A DNA stretch of 64,000 nt from an uncultured bacterium (GTDB lineage: Bacteria > Sysuimicrobiota > Sysuimicrobiia > Sysuimicrobiales > Sysuimicrobiaceae): contig CALIMJ010000008.1 of the NCBI GenBank assembly GCA_938028835.1, forward strand, positions 1 through 64,000, read 5' to 3'. The notes beneath the pieces were generated by a model. It made no database searches. It saw only the letters and a list, made by a program, of their open reading frames with translations, and was not told the origin of the DNA. This document shows positions 1 to 8,204 of this stretch, in pieces; position 1 is the first letter of the stretch; the number at the start of each line of letters is the position of its first letter. The position numbers were made by a program, and so were the translations under genes.

Positions 1-28
1 ATCGCCAGGAACCTCAAGGATCTGGGCT

Positions 29-319
29 ATGGGTATTGAGCAACTGCTGAAAGAGAAACGGGAGGAGATCCTCCGGATCGCCGCCAAGCATGGCGCGCGG
101 AACGTGCGCGTGTTCGGCTCGGTAGCCCGAGGCGAAGCGGACGAGCAAAGCGACATCGACTTTCTGGTTGAGTTCGAGCCGGGCCGGAGCCTCCTGGATC
201 ATGCAGCCTTGGTTCTCGAACTCGAAGAGCTTCTCGGACGCAAGGTGGACGTGGTTACGGAAGGGGGCCTGTACTGGCTCCTGCGTAGGCGAATTCTGAA
301 GGAGGCCCGCGCGCTATGA
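29..319 (+). CDS. mntA: MntA-type minimal nucleotidyltransferase (antitoxin)
   Basis: This 96-residue protein is a minimal nucleotidyltransferase of the MNT family. The signature is GSVARGEADEQSDIDF at about residues 30-45, which supplies the GSxxRG loop and the DxD metal-binding pair. Known MntA proteins neutralise HepT, a HEPN ribonuclease toxin, by adding AMP to it. Its stop overlaps the start of the HepT gene (ATGA), which is the classic type VII toxin-antitoxin layout. The ATG at 29 is preceded by AAGGATCTGGGCT, which offers an AAGGA ribosome site. An upstream frame ends at position 39, so this gene may belong to a longer operon cut by the window edge. Confidence 0.85.
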   Translation: MGIEQLLKEKREEILRIAAKHGARNVRVFGSVARGEADEQSDIDFLVEFEPGRSLLDHAALVLELEELLGRKVDVVTEGGLYWLLRRRILKEARAL

Positions 320-702
320 CCAAGGACCCGCGGGTTTATCTCGCCCACATCATGGAGTGCATCCAGAAGATCGAGCGGTTCACCGCCGATGGGAAGAACC
401 GCTTTCTCGGAGACGCGATGGTCCAGGACGCGGTCCTGCGCAACTTCGAGGTCATCGGCGAAGCCGCCAAGCGGCTTGACGCCGCCTACCGGGCAGCCCA
501 CCCGGAGATCCCTTGGCGTGCTCTGGCGGGCCTGCGGGATGTGCTCATCCACCAGTATGAAGGCGTAGACCTGGAGAAGGTCTGGGCCATAGTGGAGCAT
601 GAACTGCCGGGTCTCCGGCGGGCCATCGCGGCCCTACTGCCGCCCCTCGACCAACTCGAGCGCGAACTGGCGGGAGAAGACGAAGCCGGAGAGGGCTCGT
701 AA
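316..702 (+). CDS. hepT: HepT-type HEPN ribonuclease toxin
   Basis: This 128-residue all-alpha protein belongs to the HepT/DUF86 family. The catalytic RX4HXY motif is intact as RDVLIHQY near residue 74, so the RNase should be active when not modified. The family cleaves RNA, and its tyrosine is the AMP-acceptor for MntA. Coupling to mntA by a four-base overlap implies balanced translation of the two partners. The C-terminal tail after residue 105 is charged and low in complexity. The pair could serve phage defence or plasmid-like stabilisation, but nothing here decides between these. Confidence 0.85.
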   Translation: MTKDPRVYLAHIMECIQKIERFTADGKNRFLGDAMVQDAVLRNFEVIGEAAKRLDAAYRAAHPEIPWRALAGLRDVLIHQYEGVDLEKVWAIVEHELPGLRRAIAALLPPLDQLERELAGEDEAGEGS

Positions 703-957
703 TGGTAGGGGAAACTCTCCTCTCGGGGACCAACGTTCGAAGGGAACGGACAGCCGAGATGCAATCGGTGGGGCAGGAGATTGGGACGAGCGTGAAGGAG
801 CTGGGCTATGCCGGGTGACAAAGGGGCTGCTCTTCCGTCGGCGGCGCCGGAGCGCCGGAGAGCGTGCAGCCGAGGCGGAGCCAAAACCGGGAGGCCCAGG
901 GCGGGTGGCAGTCCGCTCGCCCCGGCGCACGGACCGGAGCGTCAGGGACCAGCGTGG
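703..957. other. Intergenic stretch between hepT and the minus-strand operon
   Basis: This 255-base stretch holds no convincing gene. At 795-810 the sequence AAGGAGCTGGGCTATG repeats, with one mismatch, the AAGGATCTGGGCTATG that carries the mntA start at 16-31. The frame behind the second copy gives an arginine-, proline- and glycine-rich product typical of a shadow frame. The copy may be a scrap of a duplicated initiation region. Confidence 0.4.
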
Positions 958-2097
958 TCAGCGCATGTTGCCCGTGTGCCCGAGGGAGAAGCGGCCCGGC
1001 TGGGGCCACACGGTGAGGCCGTGGGGACCCCGGCCGACCCGGATCCGGGCCACCAGGGTGCCCGAACGCGTGTCGAACGCGTACACCTCGTCGTCGTAAC
1101 GACCCGAAACCCACAGCTCCCGCCCATCAGGAGTGAAGTTCCCCATGTCGGGGCTACCCCCGCCGGGGACCGGCCAGCGGGAGAGAACCTGGAGCGTCCG
1201 CGCATCCAGGACGGCAATGCTGCCCGGTCCGTGCCTAGCGCCGTAGACGGTGTGCCAGCCGCGGTTCGTTACATACACCCGCCGGCCCTGGGAGTCCGGG
1301 TACACGCCGTGGGCGCCGATCCCGGTTCGGACGAACCCGACCACACGGAGGGGCTCGCCATCGACCACGTGCACGCCGTCCCGGAGCAGATCCGCCACGA
1401 GGAACCTGCGTCCGTCAGGCACCAGACGCACGTCCTGGGGCATGGCCCCGAGTTGCAGGACGCCGAGGATTCGCCGGGAACGCGTGTCTACCTTCACCAG
1501 CCGACCGTCGAACTCGCAGCTCAGCAGGAAGTACGCGCCGTCGGCGGAGAAGTCCAAATGGTTGGGGCCTCGACAGGGGATCGCCACGCTGGCCGTGAGG
1601 TGGAAGGTGCGTGGATCCCGGAAGTCCAGGCGCCGCAGGCCCTCGGCGACCACCACCGCGAACCGGCCGTCGGGCGTGAAGTACAGGTTGTAGGGGTCCT
1701 CCACGGCCACTGGGCGCCCCGGCCGGCCAGACCGCGGGTCGATGGGCGTGAGGCTGTTTGAGCCGTTGTTGTTCACCCACAGGACCCGCAGGTCGTAGGA
1801 GGGCACCACGTGCTGGGGCGCCGCTCCCACCTGGAAGGTGGTGAGGAGCTGCCGCTTCGCAGGATCCAGCACCGTGACGGTGTCGGACAGGCTGTTGGGT
1901 ACGTAGACCCGTACGGGCAGAGTCCACAGGTCCGCGCGCAGGCCAGCCACGGGTGGTGACGGCACCTGCGTGGGCGCCGGCCGGCTCAGGGCGGGGAGGG
2001 GGGATGAGCGGCCGGCGGGGCCGGAGCAGGCGGCCAGTCCCAGCACCACCAGGGCGAGCGCCGCGCGCGGACCTCGAAACCGCAGGGGACTCCTCAC
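958..2097 (-). CDS. YncE-like beta-propeller lipoprotein
   Basis: This 379-residue protein starts with a lipoprotein signal ending in LAAC, so it should be anchored on the outer face of the cell membrane. The rest is a seven-bladed-propeller type sequence with repeated YVPNSLSDTVTVLD, DFSADGAYFLLS, YVTNRGWHTV and FTPDGRELWVSG blades, as in YncE and 40-residue YVTN repeat proteins. I chose the GTG at 2097 because it overlaps the upstream stop (GTGA) and begins the signal peptide. It is last in a sigma/anti-sigma operon, so it may be a sensor or effector of that envelope response. Its ligand is unknown. Confidence 0.8.
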   Translation of the reverse strand: MRSPLRFRGPRAALALVVLGLAACSGPAGRSSPLPALSRPAPTQVPSPPVAGLRADLWTLPVRVYVPNSLSDTVTVLDPAKRQLLTTFQVGAAPQHVVPSYDLRVLWVNNNGSNSLTPIDPRSGRPGRPVAVEDPYNLYFTPDGRFAVVVAEGLRRLDFRDPRTFHLTASVAIPCRGPNHLDFSADGAYFLLSCEFDGRLVKVDTRSRRILGVLQLGAMPQDVRLVPDGRRFLVADLLRDGVHVVDGEPLRVVGFVRTGIGAHGVYPDSQGRRVYVTNRGWHTVYGARHGPGSIAVLDARTLQVLSRWPVPGGGSPDMGNFTPDGRELWVSGRYDDEVYAFDTRSGTLVARIRVGRGPHGLTVWPQPGRFSLGHTGNMR

Positions 2098-3158
2098 GCG
2101 TCGGGCTCCAGGGCGAGCGTGGTCCGCAGCCAGTTCAGGAGGCCGTCCAGGGCCGAAGGGGCGGGCTGGACGCCGGTACGATCCGCGACCCCCAGGAGGA
2201 CGTCGGCGCTGAGTTCCGCCACGAGGGTGATCGCCCAGCCAGCATGTTGCCAGTGGACCAGGTGACGCAGGCCCGAGGAACGCAGCCAGACAGGCCCGCC
2301 ACGTCGGTAGATCACCCGGCTGCCTGCCGCGGGAGGCCCAGATGCCTGGGGCCGCCAGGACACCACCAGGGTCGTGAGGCCGTCGGAGTAAGCCCTGCGC
2401 ACCGTGGTGCCACGGTCCTCCAGGAGGAAGGCGGTGACGGGACTGAAGCCCTCCGGGAGCTGCACGTCGGGCAGAGGCTGTTCGAACACGGACCTCAGCT
2501 GCTGGAGCGTCGCTGGCCGGGGAGGAGGTTCCTCGCGCAGCTGCAGGTCGGCGGGGAGCTTCCGAAACCGCATCCAGCCTACGGGACGGGGCGTGAAGTT
2601 GAGGAAGCTGCTGAACTCGCGTGCAGCACCGTCCGCGGAGGTCCGTTCGGATCGGAGGATAACCCCCGTGCGCACGTCCACGTGGACCGTGGCCGTGGGA
2701 CGACCGGCCTGTCGGGGTACGATCCTCAACCGCTCGGTCTGCCGACCCAAAAGGCGGGAGGGTGCCGAGCTGACGGAGTAGTTGCGCGCAAGCCAGGCGA
2801 GCTGCTGGCGGGCGGAGACTTGAGGCCGGTAGGCCCGGTACACGCGGCCGCGGCGGGTGTGCGGGTCGTACTCCAGCGTCCGGTCGGCCGCGTGCCAGAC
2901 CACCCGTCGGTTCTGTCCGCCGGACAGGGAGCGATACACGAGCCGTGTCCCCACCGCGGGGTCGTGCTGGACGTGGGCCAGGGCGAGGTGGGCCTGCTGG
3001 CCCTCCCACGTGGCAACCAGCTGCTCGGCGGAGTAGGCCACCTGTTCTTGAGCAACGGCTGCCCGCAGGAGGAGCTCGAGGGGCGGTGCCTGTGCAGCTG
3101 CCGGCCGGAGCGGAAGGCCCAGGGAGACCAGCAGGAGTGCAGCTGGAAGCGGCCTCAA
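2094..3158 (-). CDS. MucB/RseB-like sigma-regulatory protein
   Basis: This 354-residue exported protein has an N-terminal signal peptide (LLLVSLGLPL, cleavage near AAAQA). Its body resembles MucB/RseB, which fold like lipid carriers of the LolA/LppX type: long beta strands with a middle linker around residues 190-205. RseB proteins bind the outer part of an anti-sigma factor and protect it from proteolysis. I placed the start at the TTG at 3158 because GGAGGA lies six bases upstream and the codon overlaps the anti-sigma stop (TTGA). The assignment rests on overall pattern and position rather than on a catalytic motif. Confidence 0.7.
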   Translation of the reverse strand: MRPLPAALLLVSLGLPLRPAAAQAPPLELLLRAAVAQEQVAYSAEQLVATWEGQQAHLALAHVQHDPAVGTRLVYRSLSGGQNRRVVWHAADRTLEYDPHTRRGRVYRAYRPQVSARQQLAWLARNYSVSSAPSRLLGRQTERLRIVPRQAGRPTATVHVDVRTGVILRSERTSADGAAREFSSFLNFTPRPVGWMRFRKLPADLQLREEPPPRPATLQQLRSVFEQPLPDVQLPEGFSPVTAFLLEDRGTTVRRAYSDGLTTLVVSWRPQASGPPAAGSRVIYRRGGPVWLRSSGLRHLVHWQHAGWAITLVAELSADVLLGVADRTGVQPAPSALDGLLNWLRTTLALEPDA

Positions 3159-3592
3159 GGGTTGTCCTCCACGGGGTCGGGCAGAAATGCCGAGAGGAAA
3201 GAGGCCAGCCCCACATCCCTCAGGGGGGTGTGCGTGGCCAGTCGGGCGTGCTCCCGCAGCTCCCGCACCGCCCCACCGGACCCTGGGGGCAGGTGGGAGA
3301 CCCGAGCCGACGCCACTGCCAGGAGGGCGGTAGCGCCCGCCACCGCCAGCCACCGACCCCCGTGCAGAAGGGGCCGAGGAGGGCGCGGATCGGTCCTAAG
3401 GAGGCGGGGCAGAAGCTGCGGATCGGGATCGGGCGGTTTGGCGGCAGCCAGCAGGCGACGGAGGGCCCGGAGGTCTGAGACCGTCTCGCGGCACGCCGGG
3501 CACTCTGCCAAGTGGGCGGCGACCTCCGCGGCCTCGTGCGCGGACAGGGCGCCGTCCACGTACCCGCTCAACAGGTCCTGCGGGTGCCTCAT
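3155..3592 (-). CDS. Zinc-binding anti-sigma factor, membrane anchored
   Basis: This 145-residue protein has the ZAS zinc motif HLAECPAC (H-x3-C-x2-C) at about residues 26-33, which in this family grips the cognate ECF sigma factor. A single membrane helix follows (WLAVAGATALLAVASA, about residues 80-97), and an extracytoplasmic tail could contact the RseB-like product. The ATG at 3592 overlaps the sigma stop (ATGA). The order sigma, anti-sigma, RseB matches the rpoE-rseA-rseB arrangement of proteobacteria, although RseA itself lacks a zinc motif. Confidence 0.85.
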   Translation of the reverse strand: MRHPQDLLSGYVDGALSAHEAAEVAAHLAECPACRETVSDLRALRRLLAAAKPPDPDPQLLPRLLRTDPRPPRPLLHGGRWLAVAGATALLAVASARVSHLPPGSGGAVRELREHARLATHTPLRDVGLASFLSAFLPDPVEDNP

Positions 3593-4170
3593 CCCAGTTC
3601 GCCTCGCCTGACCGCGTCCACGTACGCCCGCAGCCACTCCCGCAGAGCCAGTCGGCCCCGGTGGAGCCTGGACCGTACGGTGCCGGGCGGGCAGCGGAGG
3701 ACGCGGGCGGCGTCCTCATAGGACAGCCCCTCGAGGTCCACGAGGATCACCGCCGCCCGGAACTCCGGCGGCAGGGCGTTCAGAGCTCTCTGGACCGGCC
3801 CGTCCAGCTGCTCCTCCAAAGCGGCTTCCGGGTCTGCCCAGCTCTCGGTGGCCAGCAACTTCCCGGACAGGTCGTCCAGGGGCAGGTGGGACTGCCGGCG
3901 CTGGCGCCGCGTCCGGTCCACGAAGGAGTTGTACAGGATACGCAGCCACCACCGGTCAAACCGCGTACCCGGCCGGAAGCGGGAGAAGGCCCGGAGGGCC
4001 TCCTCCGCCGCTTCCTGGACCAGGTCGGCTGCCTCCTCCGGGTTCCCCGTCAGCCGGTAGGCGAAGCGGTAGGCCGACCGCCAGTACGCCTCCACGAGGC
4101 GCCCGAACTCCGCCCGAGCGTCCTGCGTCCCGGCACCCTGCGAGGGCAGCGAGCCGGCCTCCGCTTCCAT
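3589..4170 (-). CDS. ECF sigma factor, SigE/RpoE-like
   Basis: This 193-residue protein has sigma region 2 at about residues 20-90 (AYRLTGNPEEAADLVQEA, then FDRWWLRILYNSFVD) and region 4 at about 125-180 (LPPEFRAAVILVDLEGLSYEDAA, with the helix-turn-helix GTVRSRLHRGR). It should direct RNA polymerase to envelope-stress promoters and be held by the anti-sigma factor encoded next. A possible autoregulatory GGAACC element lies upstream of the first operon gene. The start ATG at 4170 is six bases after the preceding stop, so the OB-like gene is transcribed ahead of it. Confidence 0.9.
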   Translation of the reverse strand: MEAEAGSLPSQGAGTQDARAEFGRLVEAYWRSAYRFAYRLTGNPEEAADLVQEAAEEALRAFSRFRPGTRFDRWWLRILYNSFVDRTRRQRRQSHLPLDDLSGKLLATESWADPEAALEEQLDGPVQRALNALPPEFRAAVILVDLEGLSYEDAARVLRCPPGTVRSRLHRGRLALREWLRAYVDAVRRGELG

Positions 4171-4176
4171 AACCGT

Positions 4177-4545
4177 TTACTTGAGCACCGTCACGCGGGC
4201 GGCGGTGTACGCGGCCTGCCTGCCGGAGCCGCGCCACGTGCCCAGCACCCGCACCACGGAGCCCCGCTTCAGCTCCGTGGCCGTTACGCTCTTGCCCCCC
4301 CGCAGGAACTGCGTGGACGCCGCTTCGTCAATCCGGATCCGGGCACGCCGGGCCATGGGTCCTTGGAACACGCGGTCTACGGACAGCTCAAACCAGCGCT
4401 TCGAGACCTCCACCACGGTTCCCTGCACCTCGAAGGACGGGCTGGCGCTGGGTGCCGGGCGCTTCGTGGATGTCGCCGCACCTGCGGAGATCACGCTGCC
4501 TGCCACGAGAACTGTGGCCAGGCTCGCCGCCAACCAGCTTCTCAT
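4177..4545 (-). CDS. Secreted OB-like (DUF5666-type) protein
   Basis: This 122-residue protein has a signal peptide (SWLAASLATVLVAGSVISAGAA). The mature part reads FEVQGTVVEVSKRWFELSV and later GSVVRVLGTWRGSG, a small beta barrel pattern like DUF5666 or other OB-fold secreted domains. GGAGG lies ten bases before the ATG at 4545. It is the first gene of the sigma-factor operon, with a six-base gap to the sigma gene. No enzymatic residues are evident. A role in ligand or metal binding at the envelope is only inferred from the fold type. Confidence 0.65.
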   Translation of the reverse strand: MRSWLAASLATVLVAGSVISAGAATSTKRPAPSASPSFEVQGTVVEVSKRWFELSVDRVFQGPMARRARIRIDEAASTQFLRGGKSVTATELKRGSVVRVLGTWRGSGRQAAYTAARVTVLK

Positions 4546-4574
4546 CGCACCACCTCCAGGGGTCGATCTCAACC

Positions 4575-4604
4575 CGCTAGCGCAAAAACCGTCCCGGAGG
4601 TTCC
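4575..4604 (-). promoter_or_regulatory. Possible ECF-type promoter for the sigma operon
   Basis: On the minus strand GGAACC (plus 4599-4604) resembles the -35 element of RpoE-like sigma factors. A GC-rich spacer of about 18 bases and CGCTAG follow before the operon start at 4545. Autoregulation is typical for this family. The -10 element is not convincing, so this remains tentative. Confidence 0.3.
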
Positions 4605-4726
4605 CGGCGGGACCGCCGGCTGCCAGGGGGGCCGCGACCTGGCGGACCTTCGTCCCCGGGAACCGCAGGACAGGCTGCTGCGCTATTCCCTTGGGGGCCT
4701 TCCAGGTCTCCCAGGAGGTGAGCGCG

Positions 4727-4933
4727 ATGGGGTTCGGCGGGATCGGCGCGTCGGAGCTTGTGGTCATCCTCGTGATCGCCCTCCTCATCTTCGGACCCTC
4801 GCGCCTAGCGGAGATCGGGTCCTCCCTGGGAAAGGCGGTCCGGGACTTCCGCAAGGCGATGCAGGACGAGGACCACCGGGAGGGGCTGAGGGAACGGGAA
4901 GTCAGCGGGAGCGGGTCGGCTTCGGATCGGTGA
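4727..4933 (+). CDS. tatA: Twin-arginine translocase subunit TatA
   Basis: This 68-residue protein has the TatA/E plan: a short N-terminal membrane helix (ELVVILVIALLIF), the hinge FGPSRLAEIG, then an amphipathic helix (SSLGKAVRDFRKAMQ) and an acidic tail. TatA assembles the pore that exports folded proteins bearing a twin-arginine signal. I placed the start at the ATG at 4727 because AGGAGGTGAG sits just upstream and the longer frame before it is unlike any protein. No tatB or tatC is in the window. The gene ends 13 bases before the convergent deacetylase gene. Confidence 0.9.
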   Translation: MGFGGIGASELVVILVIALLIFGPSRLAEIGSSLGKAVRDFRKAMQDEDHREGLREREVSGSGSASDR

Positions 4934-4946
4934 GCTGGGGACGGTT

Positions 4947-6251
4947 CTAGGGCGTGCGCACCTCGGGAGGGTCCAGAATTTGTGTCACGGTACCCACACG
5001 GTAGCCCAGGCGTTGCAGCGTCCGGATCACGTCCGGGAGGATCCGCATTGTGTTCGGAATCCCCTGGTGCAGGAGGACGATGCTCCCGCCGAACGCCCGG
5101 GAGAGCAGCCGAGTGCGCAGCCGCCCGGGGTCGCCGATCCGGTAGTCGCCGGGGTTGTCCGTCCACAGGACGACCAACAGCCCCAGGGCGGAGGCCGCCT
5201 GGAGCACATGGCGGTCGTAGCCCCCACCTGGAGGACGCAGGTACCGCGGCCGGACCCCCGTTGCGGCTTCCACGGCCCGCTGGGCCCGTTCCAGCTCCCC
5301 GCGCAGCTCCGCGGCCTCTAGACGGGTGAGCGGCACGTGCCGGTACCCGTGGTTGCCGATCTCGTGGCCCTCCCGCACCATGGCCCGCGCGAAGTACGGG
5401 TACTGGTCCACGCGCGCGCCCACGAGGAAGAAGGTGGCGTGGACTCCGAGGCGGCGCAGGGTGTCCAGCAGCAGGGGTGTGTACAGCGGCTCCGGGCCGT
5501 CGTCGAAGGTAAAGGCCACGGACCTGCTCGGAGGACGTGCGCGGGATACCGTACCATCTACCACCCCTCCCACCAGCATCCCCAGCAGCCGGGTGCGCAA
5601 GGGGTCCGTCCAGTCCCAGACGGCCTGCCAGGTGTCGGTGGCGATCCTGGGAGAGCTCGCTTTGGGGGATCTCCGGCCGACCTTGAGGGGCGGGACCCCG
5701 TGGGGGAAGGAAGGGTGCACCCACGTGCGCGGCAGTCTGCGGACCACCTGTGCCGGCGGTAGCCCCAGGAGGGACTGCACTTCCGCCCGTGTTGCGGCCG
5801 CGGTGAAGCCCACGTCCTGGCGGTGGCCGTCGAAGGGGTCGGAGTGTTCTTCGAGGGCGGTGACGTCCAACTCGTCCAACACCGGGACGTCCTCGAAGGT
5901 CCGGCGGAGCAGGGTCCCCACGGTGGTCTGCAGGGCCAGCAAGGGGTCCGGCTCCGAGGACTGGTAGGTCACGGTGACCGCGGCCACCGTGATGAACCCG
6001 TTGGTGTCGACCGCGATACGCGCCACGCGCGACTCCAGGCCCGCGCGCCGGACCGACGCCAGGATGGCTTTCTCGGCGTGGGGGAACGTCCCCGCGAGCC
6101 GGACCCCCCGCCTACCGCCTGCGGATGCCTCGGGGCCAGGCACCTGCAGGGCGCACAGGAGGAACCCCAGGAGGGCCGCCAGCGCTTTGCGCCGGCGACG
6201 GAAGGCCGCGGTGGGGCTGCGGGGGTTCGGCGTATGGGAGCTGCAGGGCAT
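4947..6251 (-). CDS. Polysaccharide deacetylase with extra N-terminal domain
   Basis: This 434-residue protein has a membrane or signal segment (ALAALLGFLLCALQV) and a carbohydrate-esterase family 4 domain in its C-terminal half. The motifs TFDDGP, HEIGNHGYRH, RPPGGGYD and LLHQG are intact, giving the catalytic base, the zinc-binding residues and the closing motif. The substrate is probably cell-wall or capsular N-acetylated sugar outside the membrane. The N-terminal 200 residues contain alternating beta and alpha stretches that I do not recognise. I prefer the ATG at 6251 over an upstream GTG because TAAAAT ends seven bases before it, which suits a leaderless transcript. Confidence 0.85.
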   Translation of the reverse strand: MPCSSHTPNPRSPTAAFRRRRKALAALLGFLLCALQVPGPEASAGGRRGVRLAGTFPHAEKAILASVRRAGLESRVARIAVDTNGFITVAAVTVTYQSSEPDPLLALQTTVGTLLRRTFEDVPVLDELDVTALEEHSDPFDGHRQDVGFTAAATRAEVQSLLGLPPAQVVRRLPRTWVHPSFPHGVPPLKVGRRSPKASSPRIATDTWQAVWDWTDPLRTRLLGMLVGGVVDGTVSRARPPSRSVAFTFDDGPEPLYTPLLLDTLRRLGVHATFFLVGARVDQYPYFARAMVREGHEIGNHGYRHVPLTRLEAAELRGELERAQRAVEAATGVRPRYLRPPGGGYDRHVLQAASALGLLVVLWTDNPGDYRIGDPGRLRTRLLSRAFGGSIVLLHQGIPNTMRILPDVIRTLQRLGYRVGTVTQILDPPEVRTP

Positions 6252-6413
6252 CCGGCTTATTTTACTCTCCGTGTCCGGGGCCACGGCTTACCGGCCCCAG
6301 GAAAGGCGCTGCGGGACAGGCCCGGATGCGTCCTCGCCAGCCCGGGGGGGGCGTGCGGCCTCGGCCTGCGGTAATCGCACCGTAGCGTGAGCGGAGGCCG
6401 GAGGTTCCCGCAC

Positions 6414-7439
6414 ATGCCGTCCGAGGCGCTGGAACGTGAGGTCCGCTGGGCGGTGCGTCTGGCGTGGCTGGCCTTGTTCCTGTGGCTGGCGTCACGGCTG
6501 CGGACGAGCCTGCTGACCCTGACCGTGTCTGCGCTGGTGGCGGCCCTGGTCTCCCCGCTGGCGGACTGGGCCGCCGGGAAGGCCGGGGGCCGGCGTGGGG
6601 TGGGCGCCAACGTGGCAGTGGGAGCCTGCCTGGCGGCGGTGGCGGTGAGCGTGCGCCTGCTGGCCGGCCCCGTGGGCCGCGAGATCGCCCGCCTGGTGGC
6701 TCTGGCTCCCGCATACGCACGCCTGGCGGCGCAACACCTGGCCGAGCTGGAAGCTCGCGGGGGGTTCTTCGGCCAAAACGGAGGCCTGACGCGGCTTGTG
6801 ACCTCCGCGGCCGCGGTTGCGGTGGAGCGGGTGGTGAGCGGGTCGGTGGCCGTGGGCAGCCACGCCTACGCAGTCTTCCTGGTCCCGGTGCTCGCCTTTT
6901 TCCTCCTGAAGGACGGGCCGCAACTCGGCCGTGCTGCCGGGATGTGGCTCCCGCTTCCCTGGCGAGACCCCGCCGCCCGGGCCGTGCGAGCGATGGCGTG
7001 GGCCCTGAACCGCTACCTCGTCGGTCTCCTGTTCATCGCGGCGTTCACGTGGTTGGTGCTGTGGGTCGGGTTGTGGCGGCTGGCGATCCCGAACGCCTTG
7101 GGCTGGTCGGCGCTGGTGGCCGCCGCCGAGACCGTCCCCTACCTCGGCCCGCTGTTCGCCCTGGTGACGCTGGGAACCGCGGCGTTCGCCCGGGGAATCC
7201 ACACCGGCGTGACCGTGGTTCTCTTACTGTTGGCGGTGCGCGGGGCCGTAGACGCCGTGGTGGCTCCCCTGGTGTTCCGAAACCTGCTGCGGCTGCACCC
7301 GGTGGTGGTGATCGGCAGCGTGCTGGTCGGGACGGAGCTGTTCGGGGTCCTCGGGGCCTTCCTGGCAGCCCCGACCGCCACCGCGGTCGCAATCCTCCTT
7401 CGGTCGCTGGCGGAACAGACGCCACGACAGGGTCGTTAG
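6414..7439 (+). CDS. AI-2E/PerM-family membrane transporter
   Basis: This 341-residue protein has about seven to eight membrane helices in the pattern of the AI-2E/PerM family (DUF20): two N-terminal helices, a central soluble stretch (about residues 90-140) and a C-terminal helical bundle with FLVPVLAFFLLKDG and ETVPYLGPLFAL. Members export small signals or act as sodium/proton antiporters, so the substrate cannot be named. The ATG at 6414 is chosen because GGAGG lies nine bases upstream. The GTG at 6387 lacks a ribosome site. Confidence 0.8.
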   Translation: MPSEALEREVRWAVRLAWLALFLWLASRLRTSLLTLTVSALVAALVSPLADWAAGKAGGRRGVGANVAVGACLAAVAVSVRLLAGPVGREIARLVALAPAYARLAAQHLAELEARGGFFGQNGGLTRLVTSAAAVAVERVVSGSVAVGSHAYAVFLVPVLAFFLLKDGPQLGRAAGMWLPLPWRDPAARAVRAMAWALNRYLVGLLFIAAFTWLVLWVGLWRLAIPNALGWSALVAAAETVPYLGPLFALVTLGTAAFARGIHTGVTVVLLLLAVRGAVDAVVAPLVFRNLLRLHPVVVIGSVLVGTELFGVLGAFLAAPTATAVAILLRSLAEQTPRQGR

Positions 7440-7562
7440 ACTGGACTGGCTCCGCTTTCGGGATGCGGCGCTGAGGCTCGTGTCTGGTGCCGACGGTTGC
7501 GGTCCCGCCGGGCAGGTTGAACAACACGGGCCCACGTGCAGGCCCGTACCAGCCCCAGCGGT

Positions 7563-8204
7563 CTACGCGTAGCGCCCAGGAGCGTTAGGCGCTTCTACCC
7601 GCGTACCGTCGGACAGTGCCAGGACCGAGGCAAGGCCTAGATCCACGCCTACCAGCTCCCCCTGCCGGACGGTCGGGTCGGACCGCTCCACCTCACACGC
7701 GAAGCTTACATACCAGCGGTCGGCTTCGCGGGCGACGCTGGCCGAGAGAATGCGGGCCCTGCTCGCCGCCATCAGCGCCAGGAGCTTCTCCGTGCGCTCC
7801 TTGGTGCGCACCTTGCCGATGCGGGGCAGCTGCACGTGGCGGGTGAATACCCGGATGGAGCCGGTAAAGCGCGCTGTGTTGTCGTCCAGGTACTTCTTGC
7901 GCTTGAACCGGGGCCTGCCCGCCCGACACTTTCGCCAGTTCCGGAAGGCGCGGGTCCCTAAACGCTTCCTGCGGAGCACACTTGGACACCTCCACCCACC
8001 AGGGGGCGTGCTGCCGCTTCCAGCGGTTCCACTCCCGGTGGAGCTCAGCAGCGGTGGGGACGGCCTTCCCCTCGTTCAGCGCCTGCAGGCAACGTTCAAG
8101 GCCCAGTTGTAGGCGAAGCGGGCGGCCCCCACGTGCTGGGCCAGGGCTTCCCGCTGCACCCTGTTAGGGTCCAGCTCAAAGCGGAACGCCTGAGTTACCC
8201 ACAC
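7563..8204 (-). pseudogene. Decayed TnpB of an IS607-type element
   Basis: The coding remnant follows tnpA and begins at a GTG overlapping it, as in IS607 elements. The first frame gives the OrfB helix-turn-helix region (QAFRFELDPN, then FAYNW) and stops early. A missing base near 8101 shifts to ERCLQALNEGKAVPTAAEL, and a second indel near 7955 shifts to RAFRNWRKCRAGRPRFKRK. The end carries the first RuvC aspartate (GVDLGLAS) but stops shortly after, so RuvC-II, RuvC-III and the zinc finger are lost. It cannot be an active RNA-guided nuclease. Bases 7440-7562 may hold further 3-prime scraps. Confidence 0.85.

Noticed and set aside
1-39. Open frame from the window edge ending in LKDLGYGY
   Set aside because: Only 12 residues are visible, too few to support a gene call.
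808-1761. A 317-residue plus-strand frame
   Set aside because: It runs antisense to the propeller gene and has shadow composition.
958-3216. A 752-residue minus-strand frame
   Set aside because: Only the last 379 residues look like protein; the rest is out-of-frame RseB and anti-sigma sequence.
4177-5724. A 515-residue minus-strand frame over tatA and the deacetylase
   Set aside because: Only the last 122 residues have a signal peptide and a protein-like sequence.
7440-7562. Intact 3-prime end of tnpB
   Set aside because: No zinc-finger cysteine pairs or RuvC-III motif could be read in any frame.
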